Under the pieces are notes generated by a model that ran no database searches, was not told the DNA's origin, and worked only from the letters and a program-made list of their open reading frames with translations. From Chlamydiota bacterium (GTDB lineage Bacteria > Chlamydiota > Chlamydiia > Chlamydiales > Waddliaceae): a DNA stretch of 19,744 bases. The stretch's first letter is position 1. Every line of letters begins with the position of its first letter. Position numbers and translations under genes: made by a program. The DNA is taken from positions 1-19,744 of the forward strand of contig JAAKFP010000004.1 of assembly GCA_011065005.1 (NCBI GenBank), written 5' to 3'. Of the stretch, positions 13,656 to 19,744 are shown piece by piece.

Positions 13656-16481
13656 ATGTTGTCAAAGTTTCGTTTTTTGTTTTGTCTCTCCCTTGTTTTT
13701 GTGATTCCCACCGATGCTAACCCCTTGAACGGGGAAACATCCGTTGTAAAAGGGGGAAAAGGACATATTGAATCCCAAATTGAAGAGGCCGACAACCTAT
13801 TCAAAGCGACGTTATTTGATAAAGCTGTTCCCATTTACCAGAATCTTCTCTCAAATCCCCTGGCTGACACCGAAGATGAAGCCTGTATTCGTCTTCGTTT
13901 AGCGCAATGCTATTTCTTCACGGAACAATATACTAAGGTTTCTGAGCTCTTTTCAGATCTCCCTTCTTCCGATTTTGGCCATTCTTCCCAGGTAAAGAGG
14001 TATTATCAAGAGGGAATGTTTTTGTTGGGAATCTCTTTTAATAAATTGAAACGATATGACAAAGCTATTGCAACTTTGCTGAGATATCTTTCTCTTGAAG
14101 AGGAAAACCCACCACCTTTTCGTGAAGAAGCGCAATATGAGCTAGGTCTTGCCTATTTTCACCAACAGGACTTTTCAGCAGCAAAAAAACAGTTCGAAAC
14201 TTTTCCCGAAAAGTCGAAAAAGGTACGTCTGCTTCACCTTTCAAGAATTTATTTGGCTCGGATTTCTATCGCTCAAGGAAAATTCCCTGAAGCCGAAGCA
14301 GCTCTCGATGTTCTTGTTAAACAAATAGATGCCAATGACGTATTTCGATATTGGTTATCCTTTCTCCATGGTGAAATTCTCTTTCGTCAAGAAAATTGGG
14401 TCGACGCCGCTTCTCATTTTGAAAAGGCGTTACCGTTGCGAAATCAAAACAAAGCCGAATGGTATGAAGACACATTATATCAACTAGGATTATGTTATCT
14501 GTATCTCGGAGATGACTCCAGCCGTTCCCCCATAAACCAGGAACAATACCTTAGCAAAGCCGAAGAAGTTTTGCTTAGCCTTGTTCTCCATGCGCCTTCT
14601 GATCGAGCCTATCTGGCATTGGCACAATGTTATTTATCCAAAGGAAATCGTCTTAAAGACCCGATCGCATTTCAAGAACTGGAATCTTTACTTTCAGAGA
14701 AAGCTACTTTTAAGTCGCGAGAGTCATTACATCATGCTCTGCTTCTCAAAGCCGAGGCAGCGCCCTCCTATTCAGAAAGGAAAAAAATCTTCCGGCAATT
14801 AACACATGAATCAAACAAAGACGGTCCATATTATGCCAATGCCTGGTATTTGCGAGGGCTGAACGAACTTGATGAGGGACAAAAACATGTCAACACCCTC
14901 CAAAATAATGAGACGAAAAAACACTTAGATCATGCGACCAGCGTCTTGGGTCAGGCTTTTGACTTGTTATACCCTACAAACAAAAAATTAGCTGCCCTTG
15001 CGTTAAAATACCAAGCCCAGGCGCACTACTATCAGAATAGTAGGGAGGAGCATCTTAAAGGATTGGCGGTGTTGAGCGAGCTCCTCAACAGATATCGTGA
15101 CGATCTTTTCCCCTTACTAGACAAACCAGACGAGGTTTTCTTCCTTCAAGGGCTGATTGCTTCGAATTTACTCGACGGAGAGAAAGGAGAAACCTATTTT
15201 ACCGTTGCGAGGAATTCACTCAATCACAATATGGAAAGTTATCCTAACGGAGAATTCCACGAGGAAACAGTTAAACTTCTAGGGATCCTGTACTACCAAA
15301 AAGGCGACTTCGAAAAAGGTCTGCAGATTTTCCTCGAGCTCGCTAACATCTCCCCGCCCTCTTCGTTGGCCGGAGAAGCTCTATTTTGGGCAGCAAATTG
15401 TGTCGATAGCCTTGGCACAGACCTCTCCCAAAGTAAGCAATATCGGCAAAAGGTGTTTGAGCAATATCCAGATTCGCCATTTGCAGAAGAGGCATATTTC
15501 CGGTACTACAGCTACCATGAATACTTAAAAGGAAGCCACGACGCTATTGAACACTTAAAGTCGTTGGAAGGCAAATTTCCAAATAGTCCTTTTCAGATTA
15601 ATGCATACTACCTCATTGGATTAGACTACCTGAAAGATCGTAAATCTGATGATGGAAGGCGAACGAGAGATAAAGACATGAATGCTGCCATCGAAGCATT
15701 TCAAAAGGCGGAGATCACCTTTGATTCTCTTTTTGAAAGCGAGGCCATCCCCGAGGAAAAGCACGAATATTTTATTACTCTCCACTACCGTAACATACTT
15801 GAAAGTGCTCTAGCCTTTATAAATCTTGCGAAAGATTCAGGGGGAGCAAAAAAACGCGTTTACCTTGAAAATGCCGAAAAGATCCTTCATGGGATGTATA
15901 CCGATTTTGAAAGCCCGAAGCATCCACTCGCGAAGGTCTTGGTGGCAGGCAAGTCTATCACCCCCTTGCAGGAGCAATGTGCCTACTATCTTGCAAAATG
16001 TTATACTAATGCCGGTAATGAAAAAGCTGCCGAAAGGGTACTTGCTAAGATGCTTGAGAAATATCAATCCGCAAAGATCACTCGAGGGTATTATTTGTCG
16101 CGGGTATGGCATCAGCAAGGGCTGATTGCCATGAAAAACAAGGAAAATAAGCTGGCACTAGACTATTTTAAACATGCAGAAGATGCTGCCAAAGGGAAAA
16201 TCCTCCATACTGAAGAGTTGTTAGACCTTTGGATCCAACAAAGCTTCTGCCACAGCGCCCTCGACCAGACAGATGAAGCTATGCTTATATTGTCCAAGGT
16301 GATCAACTATGATGCCATATCATCCCAACGGCTCAAAGCAATGTACCTTCGAGCCAAAATTTATGAACAGCAAGAGCGTTACGAGCTTGCGCGAAAACAG
16401 TTAGAAGCCACTGCCAAAAAAGGAGGCAAGTGGGCCAAAAAAGCAAAAGAAAATTTGGAAGAAAATTATGTATACCAATGA
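13656..16481 (+). CDS. Large exported TPR-repeat protein of the Exb/Tol cluster
   Basis: The 941 residues begin with a signal peptide (hydrophobic about 5-18, cleavage likely near TDA/NP). Nearly all the rest is helical repeats of TPR type, such as ADNLFKATLFDKAVPIYQNL, YELGLAYFHQQDFSAAKKQF and YYQKGDFEKGLQIFLELA. No enzymatic motif is visible. TPR proteins of the YbgF/CpoB or BamD kind are periplasmic scaffolds, and the gene overlaps exbB by 14 nt, so a periplasmic scaffold working with the ExbB-ExbD motor is the best inference; it is far larger than CpoB. The ATG has GAGGA 11 nt upstream. First gene of a five-gene operon and divergent from hctA. Confidence 0.85.
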   Translation: MLSKFRFLFCLSLVFVIPTDANPLNGETSVVKGGKGHIESQIEEADNLFKATLFDKAVPIYQNLLSNPLADTEDEACIRLRLAQCYFFTEQYTKVSELFSDLPSSDFGHSSQVKRYYQEGMFLLGISFNKLKRYDKAIATLLRYLSLEEENPPPFREEAQYELGLAYFHQQDFSAAKKQFETFPEKSKKVRLLHLSRIYLARISIAQGKFPEAEAALDVLVKQIDANDVFRYWLSFLHGEILFRQENWVDAASHFEKALPLRNQNKAEWYEDTLYQLGLCYLYLGDDSSRSPINQEQYLSKAEEVLLSLVLHAPSDRAYLALAQCYLSKGNRLKDPIAFQELESLLSEKATFKSRESLHHALLLKAEAAPSYSERKKIFRQLTHESNKDGPYYANAWYLRGLNELDEGQKHVNTLQNNETKKHLDHATSVLGQAFDLLYPTNKKLAALALKYQAQAHYYQNSREEHLKGLAVLSELLNRYRDDLFPLLDKPDEVFFLQGLIASNLLDGEKGETYFTVARNSLNHNMESYPNGEFHEETVKLLGILYYQKGDFEKGLQIFLELANISPPSSLAGEALFWAANCVDSLGTDLSQSKQYRQKVFEQYPDSPFAEEAYFRYYSYHEYLKGSHDAIEHLKSLEGKFPNSPFQINAYYLIGLDYLKDRKSDDGRRTRDKDMNAAIEAFQKAEITFDSLFESEAIPEEKHEYFITLHYRNILESALAFINLAKDSGGAKKRVYLENAEKILHGMYTDFESPKHPLAKVLVAGKSITPLQEQCAYYLAKCYTNAGNEKAAERVLAKMLEKYQSAKITRGYYLSRVWHQQGLIAMKNKENKLALDYFKHAEDAAKGKILHTEELLDLWIQQSFCHSALDQTDEAMLILSKVINYDAISSQRLKAMYLRAKIYEQQERYELARKQLEATAKKGGKWAKKAKENLEENYVYQ

Positions 16482-17112
16482 GCTATTAGCCAACATTTTT
16501 CATTACAATTCCAATTGGAATATTATTCTTATCGTCATCGGGATATGCTCTATCCTCAGTTTTACGATATTTATTGAGAGACTCATGCATTTACGGAAGT
16601 CAGAAATCGATACCAACGCTTTTATTATCAACCTGAGAAAAAGTATCAACGAAGGCAACATCGTTGAAGCATTGCAGATCTGCGAAAATATGAGCGGCAC
16701 AATATCGAATATCGTCAAATCAGGTTTAGCGAAACATAACCGCAAAAAGGAAGAGATCGAAAACGCCATGGAAATCTCCGGACTGATTGAGATCGCCCAA
16801 CTCGAAAAAAATGCGAAGATTTTGTCTATCATAGCACACATCGCTCCGCTGATCGGCCTTTTGGGAACGGTTCTTGGCTTTATCCAAGCCTTTTCAGAGA
16901 TGCGAATGAGTGGTCTGGTAGATATCTCAGCAACCCGCATTGGTGAAGCGATGGAATATGCCTTGGTAACTACTGCTGCCGGACTCGTTGTCGCCATCCC
17001 TTCCGTATTGGCATACAACTATATTGTCAGCCGCATCGAAGGGTTTGTTTTAGAAATTCAAACGACATCATCAGAAATCGTTGACCTGCTTGTTTACAGA
17101 GAAGAAATTTAA
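16468..17112 (+). CDS. exbB: ExbB/TolQ-type proton channel subunit
   Basis: Inner-membrane stator subunit of the MotA/TolQ/ExbB family that converts proton flow into work on a TonB/TolA-type protein. The 214 residues have membrane helices at about 17-37, 119-141 and 162-188. Family motifs are APLIGLLGTVLG at 126-137 and ALVTTAAGLVVAIPSVLAYN at 165-184, in the channel helices. A cytoplasmic domain lies between helices 1 and 2. The ATG lies inside the end of the TPR gene (14-nt overlap) with GGAAG just upstream, implying translational coupling. The TAA stop lies within an 18-bp sequence identical to an end of repeat element B. ExbB versus TolQ cannot be settled from sequence. Confidence 0.93.
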   Translation: MYTNELLANIFHYNSNWNIILIVIGICSILSFTIFIERLMHLRKSEIDTNAFIINLRKSINEGNIVEALQICENMSGTISNIVKSGLAKHNRKKEEIENAMEISGLIEIAQLEKNAKILSIIAHIAPLIGLLGTVLGFIQAFSEMRMSGLVDISATRIGEAMEYALVTTAAGLVVAIPSVLAYNYIVSRIEGFVLEIQTTSSEIVDLLVYREEI

Positions 17113-17125
17113 CCTAGAAAACGCA
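17108..17125. repeat. Solo end of repeat element B across the exbB stop codon
   Basis: TTTAACCTAGAAAACGCA is identical over 18 nt to the left end of element B (from about 4543). The copy includes the exbB TAA (17110-17112) and extends into the 24-nt exbB-exbD gap. Chance identity of this length within 20 kb is very unlikely. No second arm is visible here. Confidence 0.65.
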
Positions 17126-17136
17126 AGAGTGCTGCC

Positions 17137-17583
17137 GTGCAATATAGAACAATTTTAAAGACATCCAACTCGCTAATAGACCTAACACCTCTTGTCGACG
17201 TTGTCTTTTTGATGCTGATCTTTTTCATTATCACCTCCGACATTCTCCCTCTAAAATCCCTCAACATCGAAAATCCTACCCTAGAGAAGAACTCTGCACC
17301 CTTAACAACCCAGCTGATTGTGGTTATGGATGCCCAAAATGTGATCTACGTCGGTTCAAAAAAATCGATTCTTGACCTGGTTTCCTTAAAAAACCACTTG
17401 CAAGAAGAGGTCTCCCAACTCAAGAAGCAAAATAATAGCATTGAACCAACAGTGGTGTTAAGCGTAGATCAACGAGTGGATTATGGTTCTTTTTTACGGC
17501 TGTTTTCCATCTGTCAGGAGTGCTGCCCCCGTCTTCGTTTAGTATATAAACCCTCAGAGTCGCAACATGCGGAATATTTTTAA
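17137..17583 (+). CDS. exbD: ExbD/TolR-type biopolymer transport subunit
   Basis: Partner of ExbB; a single membrane helix carries the proton-accepting aspartate and a periplasmic domain follows. The 148 residues show the family signature IDLTPLVDVVFLMLIFFIIT at 14-33 with D21 as the essential Asp. The GTG at 17137 is the only plausible start: the frame upstream is closed by TAA at 17110 with no ATG between, and no clear Shine-Dalgarno sequence is seen. The 24-nt gap after exbB is largely occupied by the solo end of repeat element B. Motif and context make the family certain. Confidence 0.92.
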   Translation: MQYRTILKTSNSLIDLTPLVDVVFLMLIFFIITSDILPLKSLNIENPTLEKNSAPLTTQLIVVMDAQNVIYVGSKKSILDLVSLKNHLQEEVSQLKKQNNSIEPTVVLSVDQRVDYGSFLRLFSICQECCPRLRLVYKPSESQHAEYF

Positions 17584-17589
17584 CGTCTC

Positions 17590-18354
17590 ATGTTAAAGCT
17601 AGAAAAAAAATCAGATAATCGACCTGTCAATGTGAAAATGCGTATGAACAGCCGCATTTGTACGCCGACATTCTTAAGGGCTCTAGCTATTGCAGTGGGC
17701 ATTCATCTGATGGGTTATCTGATTTTCCACGTAAAACCTTTTAATGTTGGAAGTTTCGAGACCATCTTCCCTCCCGTACAGGTGAACATCGACATGCAAC
17801 AGATGCTAAATGGGGGAGTCCTAGCAAACCTTGAAGGGGAAGGGCAGTCTACAGCTGCCATTTTGGAGCCGAAATCTTCCGTTCCAACCATTCCTCTCTT
17901 ATCTACCCCGGAGATGAAACGAGAACTTGCATACCCCAGAGAGAAAACTGTGAAAAGAAACCCCTTTCAACACATGGAAGAAAACTTGGACTACTTAACC
18001 CTAGAAAATTTATCTCCTCCTCAGCCAAAAAAAGGAAGACGTATCAAAGTTTCTGCTTTTGGAAATTTGTCGAACAAAGAAATTGTGGCTGAAGGGTGGG
18101 AAGGTAAGAAACTTTTCCGTCGTCATGCCTTTGAAGAAAGAAATACCCAATATCTGGCAACGTATGATGTAAAAGTTGAAGACAGAACAGGGAAGATCTT
18201 TTGGCATCAGCAGCATGAACCCCTCGAGAAGAAAAAACTGAATGTTTTGGCAGAAAAAGTCTTGGAAAATCTCCTATTTGACCGAGACCCCAACGGTTTT
18301 ATCTCCGAGGGACAAATAGAAATCGTATTCACAATATCGGAGCAGGAAAGATAA
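17590..18354 (+). CDS. TonB/TolA-like inner-membrane-anchored periplasmic protein
   Basis: Probable force-transmitting partner of ExbB-ExbD. The 254 residues start with a basic cytoplasmic stretch, then one membrane helix at about 28-48 (LRALAIAVGIHLMGYLIFHV), as in TonB and TolA. The helix carries H39, but the position four residues before it, Ser in the TonB SxxxH motif, is A35. The periplasmic part is neither strongly proline-rich nor helical-repeat like, and ends in a predicted alpha/beta segment (about 165-250) I cannot match to the TonB C-terminal domain. In C. trachomatis an uncharacterised protein follows exbD in this position (recalled), and this is probably its counterpart. M17 or M19 are alternative starts; no ribosome site decides. 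Confidence 0.7.
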   Translation: MLKLEKKSDNRPVNVKMRMNSRICTPTFLRALAIAVGIHLMGYLIFHVKPFNVGSFETIFPPVQVNIDMQQMLNGGVLANLEGEGQSTAAILEPKSSVPTIPLLSTPEMKRELAYPREKTVKRNPFQHMEENLDYLTLENLSPPQPKKGRRIKVSAFGNLSNKEIVAEGWEGKKLFRRHAFEERNTQYLATYDVKVEDRTGKIFWHQQHEPLEKKKLNVLAEKVLENLLFDRDPNGFISEGQIEIVFTISEQER

Positions 18355-18356
18355 CA

Positions 18357-18584
18357 ATGATCGAACTCTCCCCAACAACAGCGATGATGCTCTATTTGTG
18401 TTTCACCCTTGCAACGCTTTTAGGAATATGGGGATACTACCATTATCGTTCTCGACGGCAAAAGGTGATTCTCATACAACAGGAGCTATATATTTGCGAA
18501 TACTGCCAATGTGCCTACTTAGCGCAAATTGCAAAAAAGGTCACCCAATGTCCCCAGTGTGAATCGTTCAACAAAAAAAACTGA
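18357..18584 (+). CDS. Small membrane-anchored zinc-ribbon protein, function unknown
   Basis: The 75 residues have one N-terminal membrane helix (about 7-28), a basic stretch (HYRSRRQK), and a C-terminal zinc-ribbon pair: CEYC at 47-50 and CPQC at 65-68, with an extra C52. The charge pattern suggests the ribbon faces the cytoplasm. It starts 2 nt after the previous stop, with AGGAAAG about 7 nt before the ATG, so it is the last gene of the exb operon. I do not recognise the family. Its stop codon is the start of an 8-bp tandem repeat. Confidence 0.75.
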   Translation: MIELSPTTAMMLYLCFTLATLLGIWGYYHYRSRRQKVILIQQELYICEYCQCAYLAQIAKKVTQCPQCESFNKKN

Positions 18585-18607
18585 GAGAATGAGAGAATGA
18601 GAGAATG
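18583..18607. repeat. Three perfect copies of GAGAGAAT
   Basis: An 8-bp tandem repeat that begins within the stop codon of the zinc-ribbon gene. A change in copy number would leave the protein unchanged. Its 8-bp period matches the unit size of the adjoining array R4. Confidence 0.85.
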
Positions 18608-18621
18608 CTCGTGATCAATTC

Positions 18622-18669
18622 AACGCAAAGGCGCAAAATCGCAAAGATAAAAAAGTTTCTTTGCGTTTA
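18622..18669. repeat. Period-8 inverted-repeat array R4 (CGCAAAG type)
   Basis: Left part: units ACGCAAAG, GCGCAAAA, TCGCAAAG from 18622. Right part: TTTCTTTGCGTTT at 18656-18668, the inverse of the first unit. It is shorter and more lopsided than R1-R3. It lies between the exb operon and the next gene and could end the operon's transcript. Confidence 0.75.
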
Positions 18670-18692
18670 AAGCCATGTTAAAAAGGGGAAAT

Positions 18693-19247
18693 ATGTTAGA
18701 AATTACCAATAAATTTGTTTTTGGTGGTCAGGGAAGGCCCGATGCCGTTCAATTTGTCTATACAGAAAAAAAGGATGATAAACCCATCGACAACCGAAAA
18801 GGCTCCAATTGTACCATCAACCAATTGGGATATATTCCCGTTGTCAGCACGTTCACAGGAGGATGCCGTGCCCTTCTCAGTCTGGTTCATACGATTACCC
18901 ACTTAGTGCAAGCTATTCTTCATTCCGAAGAGCGACATCTTCACCTAGAAGAGGCGAAACTTGGGGGAATAAATATCGTTAGAGGTTCCATCGAAATGAT
19001 TCCGATCATCGGAAACATCACCATGCTCTTTATTGATTTACTCCGTTGGTTGCACTGGCAGAAGAAAATCGACGCTATTCCAGGCAAAGAACGGGAAAAC
19101 CATCTGATCAAATACATCTATGGAAAAGAGGTGTCCAAACGTTCCATTGATGAGTTAGATGATGATACAAAAGAAAAAATGAGGGAACATTTTTCTGAGA
19201 TGACGGATGATGACCTCTCGTTAAGTCTCAGAGGCGTTGTTGCATAA
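18693..19247 (+). CDS. Unrecognised protein with two hydrophobic segments
   Basis: I cannot assign a function. The ATG at 18693 is preceded by AAAGGGG 4 nt upstream; an in-frame ATG at 18675 lacks a ribosome site, so the shorter 184-residue form is preferred. There is no signal peptide. Two apolar, glycine-containing stretches lie at about residues 46-75 (LGYIPVVSTFTGGCRALLSL) and 90-114 (GGINIVRGSIEMIPIIGNIT), separated by a His/Glu-rich turn (HSEERHLHLEE). The C-terminal 60 residues are highly charged (DELDDDTKEKMREHF). The two apolar stretches look like diverged copies of one motif (G-I-P-hydrophobic). My impression is of a hypothetical family seen in environmental chlamydiae, but I cannot verify this. 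Membrane association is inferred. Confidence 0.65.
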   Translation: MLEITNKFVFGGQGRPDAVQFVYTEKKDDKPIDNRKGSNCTINQLGYIPVVSTFTGGCRALLSLVHTITHLVQAILHSEERHLHLEEAKLGGINIVRGSIEMIPIIGNITMLFIDLLRWLHWQKKIDAIPGKERENHLIKYIYGKEVSKRSIDELDDDTKEKMREHFSEMTDDDLSLSLRGVVA

Positions 19248-19423
19248 ATCAAAGTAGAAAATACCACTTAGGATTATCTCGTTGTCTTTGAATTCCATCG
19301 ACTTGTCGGTGACTCACGAAGTGTATATTAGTAATAAATTTGGGAGTACGGGGACTTGTCACCGTTTTGTTAGTCGCCGATTTGTCGGTGACATTCGTGG
19401 ACATCTGCACCAAAAAATAAATA

Positions 19424-19489
19424 TTACAGGATAAACATGATGGGCAGGATAATTAGTCGCCATCCTGTTTATCCTTCCCATCCTGATAA
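19424..19489. repeat. Period-9 inverted-repeat array R5 (CAGGAT type)
   Basis: Left units CAGGATAAA, CATGATGGG, CAGGATAAT from 19427; the right half, read in reverse, gives CAGGATGGG, AAGGATAAA, CAGGATGGC. The arms thus pair as alternating GGG/AAA units in shifted register. Same architecture as R1-R4 with a different unit sequence. Located 179 bp after the preceding stop codon. Confidence 0.8.
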
Positions 19490-19638
19490 TAAATTGTTGG
19501 CTTAAAGAGTGAAAAAATGGGACTAAGACTATCAGGAATTTATGAGAAGATTGTGGCTTGATTTGTAGCCCGTTTGTGCCATCCCAGGTCTGAACACCTA
19601 CTACTTAAAATTAATCAGAAATTGCAACTTGTTTTTCT

Positions 19639-19744
19639 ACCCACGAAGTGGGTTTGGGATAGTAGCCCCGACCAAGTGCGAGGGAGCTTGCGACCGAGAC
19701 ACGTAGGTCGGGGTAACAGATAGTTATAAGGATCGCACCCACGA
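19639..19744. repeat. Structured repeat unit reaching the window edge
   Basis: It starts with a hairpin ACCCAC-GAA-GTGGGT (19639-19653). A second stem, CCCCGACC (19666-19673) with GGTCGGGG (19706-19713), encloses a G+C-rich loop. The last eight bases of the window, ACCCACGA (19737-19744), repeat the start of the first hairpin, suggesting a unit of about 98 bp that continues in tandem outside. Confidence 0.5.

Larger units (their letters stand above)
19248..19744. other. Gene-free, repeat-rich 497-bp end of the window
   Basis: I find no credible coding region. The stretch holds a spaced 11-bp direct repeat TTGTCGGTGAC (19303-19313 and 19382-19392, with a diverged GACTTGTCACCG between them), the period-9 array R5, and a structured repeat at 19639-19744 that appears to begin again at the window edge. 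Confidence 0.7.

Overview
The window looks like a chromosomal segment of a chlamydia-like (environmental) member of the Chlamydiae. The main reasons are a lysine-rich Hc1-type histone H1-like protein (hctA), an NqrF of chlamydial type, and the neighbourhood hctA - rlmD/rumA - yajC - nqrF. From memory, that neighbourhood resembles the hctA/ygcA/yajC/nqrF neighbourhood of Chlamydia trachomatis, here opened up by extra genes. Base composition looks low-to-mid 40s % GC by eye, and a Waddlia/Parachlamydia-type host would fit; the genus is inference. I see no rRNA, tRNA, CRISPR or intact transposase.

Layout. 1-1049 (+): 3' part of rpoN (sigma-54). 1228-4179 (-): nqrF followed 3 nt later by nadE, an NAD-centred two-gene operon. 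4180-4748: a 569-bp divergent spacer holding two different MITE-like inverted-repeat elements and a perfect hairpin. 4749-6599 (+): htpG. 6775-8022 (+): exported purple-acid-phosphatase-like protein. 8221-9597 (+): exported protein of four PEGA-like beta modules. 9614-12572 (-): operon rlmD - tgt - yajC, whose tgt has lost most of its zinc site. 12728-13312 (-): hctA, separated from rlmD by a clean intrinsic terminator. 13656-18584 (+): a tightly packed envelope-energisation operon of exported TPR protein, ExbB/TolQ, ExbD/TolR, TonB/TolA-like protein and a small membrane zinc-ribbon protein. 18693-19247 (+): an unrecognised membrane-associated protein. 19248-19744: repeat-rich, gene-free end.

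Working together. NqrF (NADH-oxidising subunit of the Na+-pumping NADH:quinone reductase) and NadE (NAD synthetase) link NAD supply to its respiratory use. ExbB, ExbD and the TonB/TolA-like protein form a proton-driven inner-membrane motor reaching to the outer membrane, with the TPR protein as probable periplasmic scaffold; TolB and Pal are not in the window. HctA is expected to condense the chromosome late in development.

The most unusual material is non-coding. Five short arrays of 8-9-bp purine-rich units, each arranged as an inverted repeat, lie just downstream of genes. Two distinct long inverted-repeat elements share the nqrF-htpG spacer, and an isolated end of each recurs elsewhere in the window, one of them containing the stop codon of exbB. 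The best protein-level oddity is the Tgt zinc-site loss. I did not find a clear new defence or multi-gene system.
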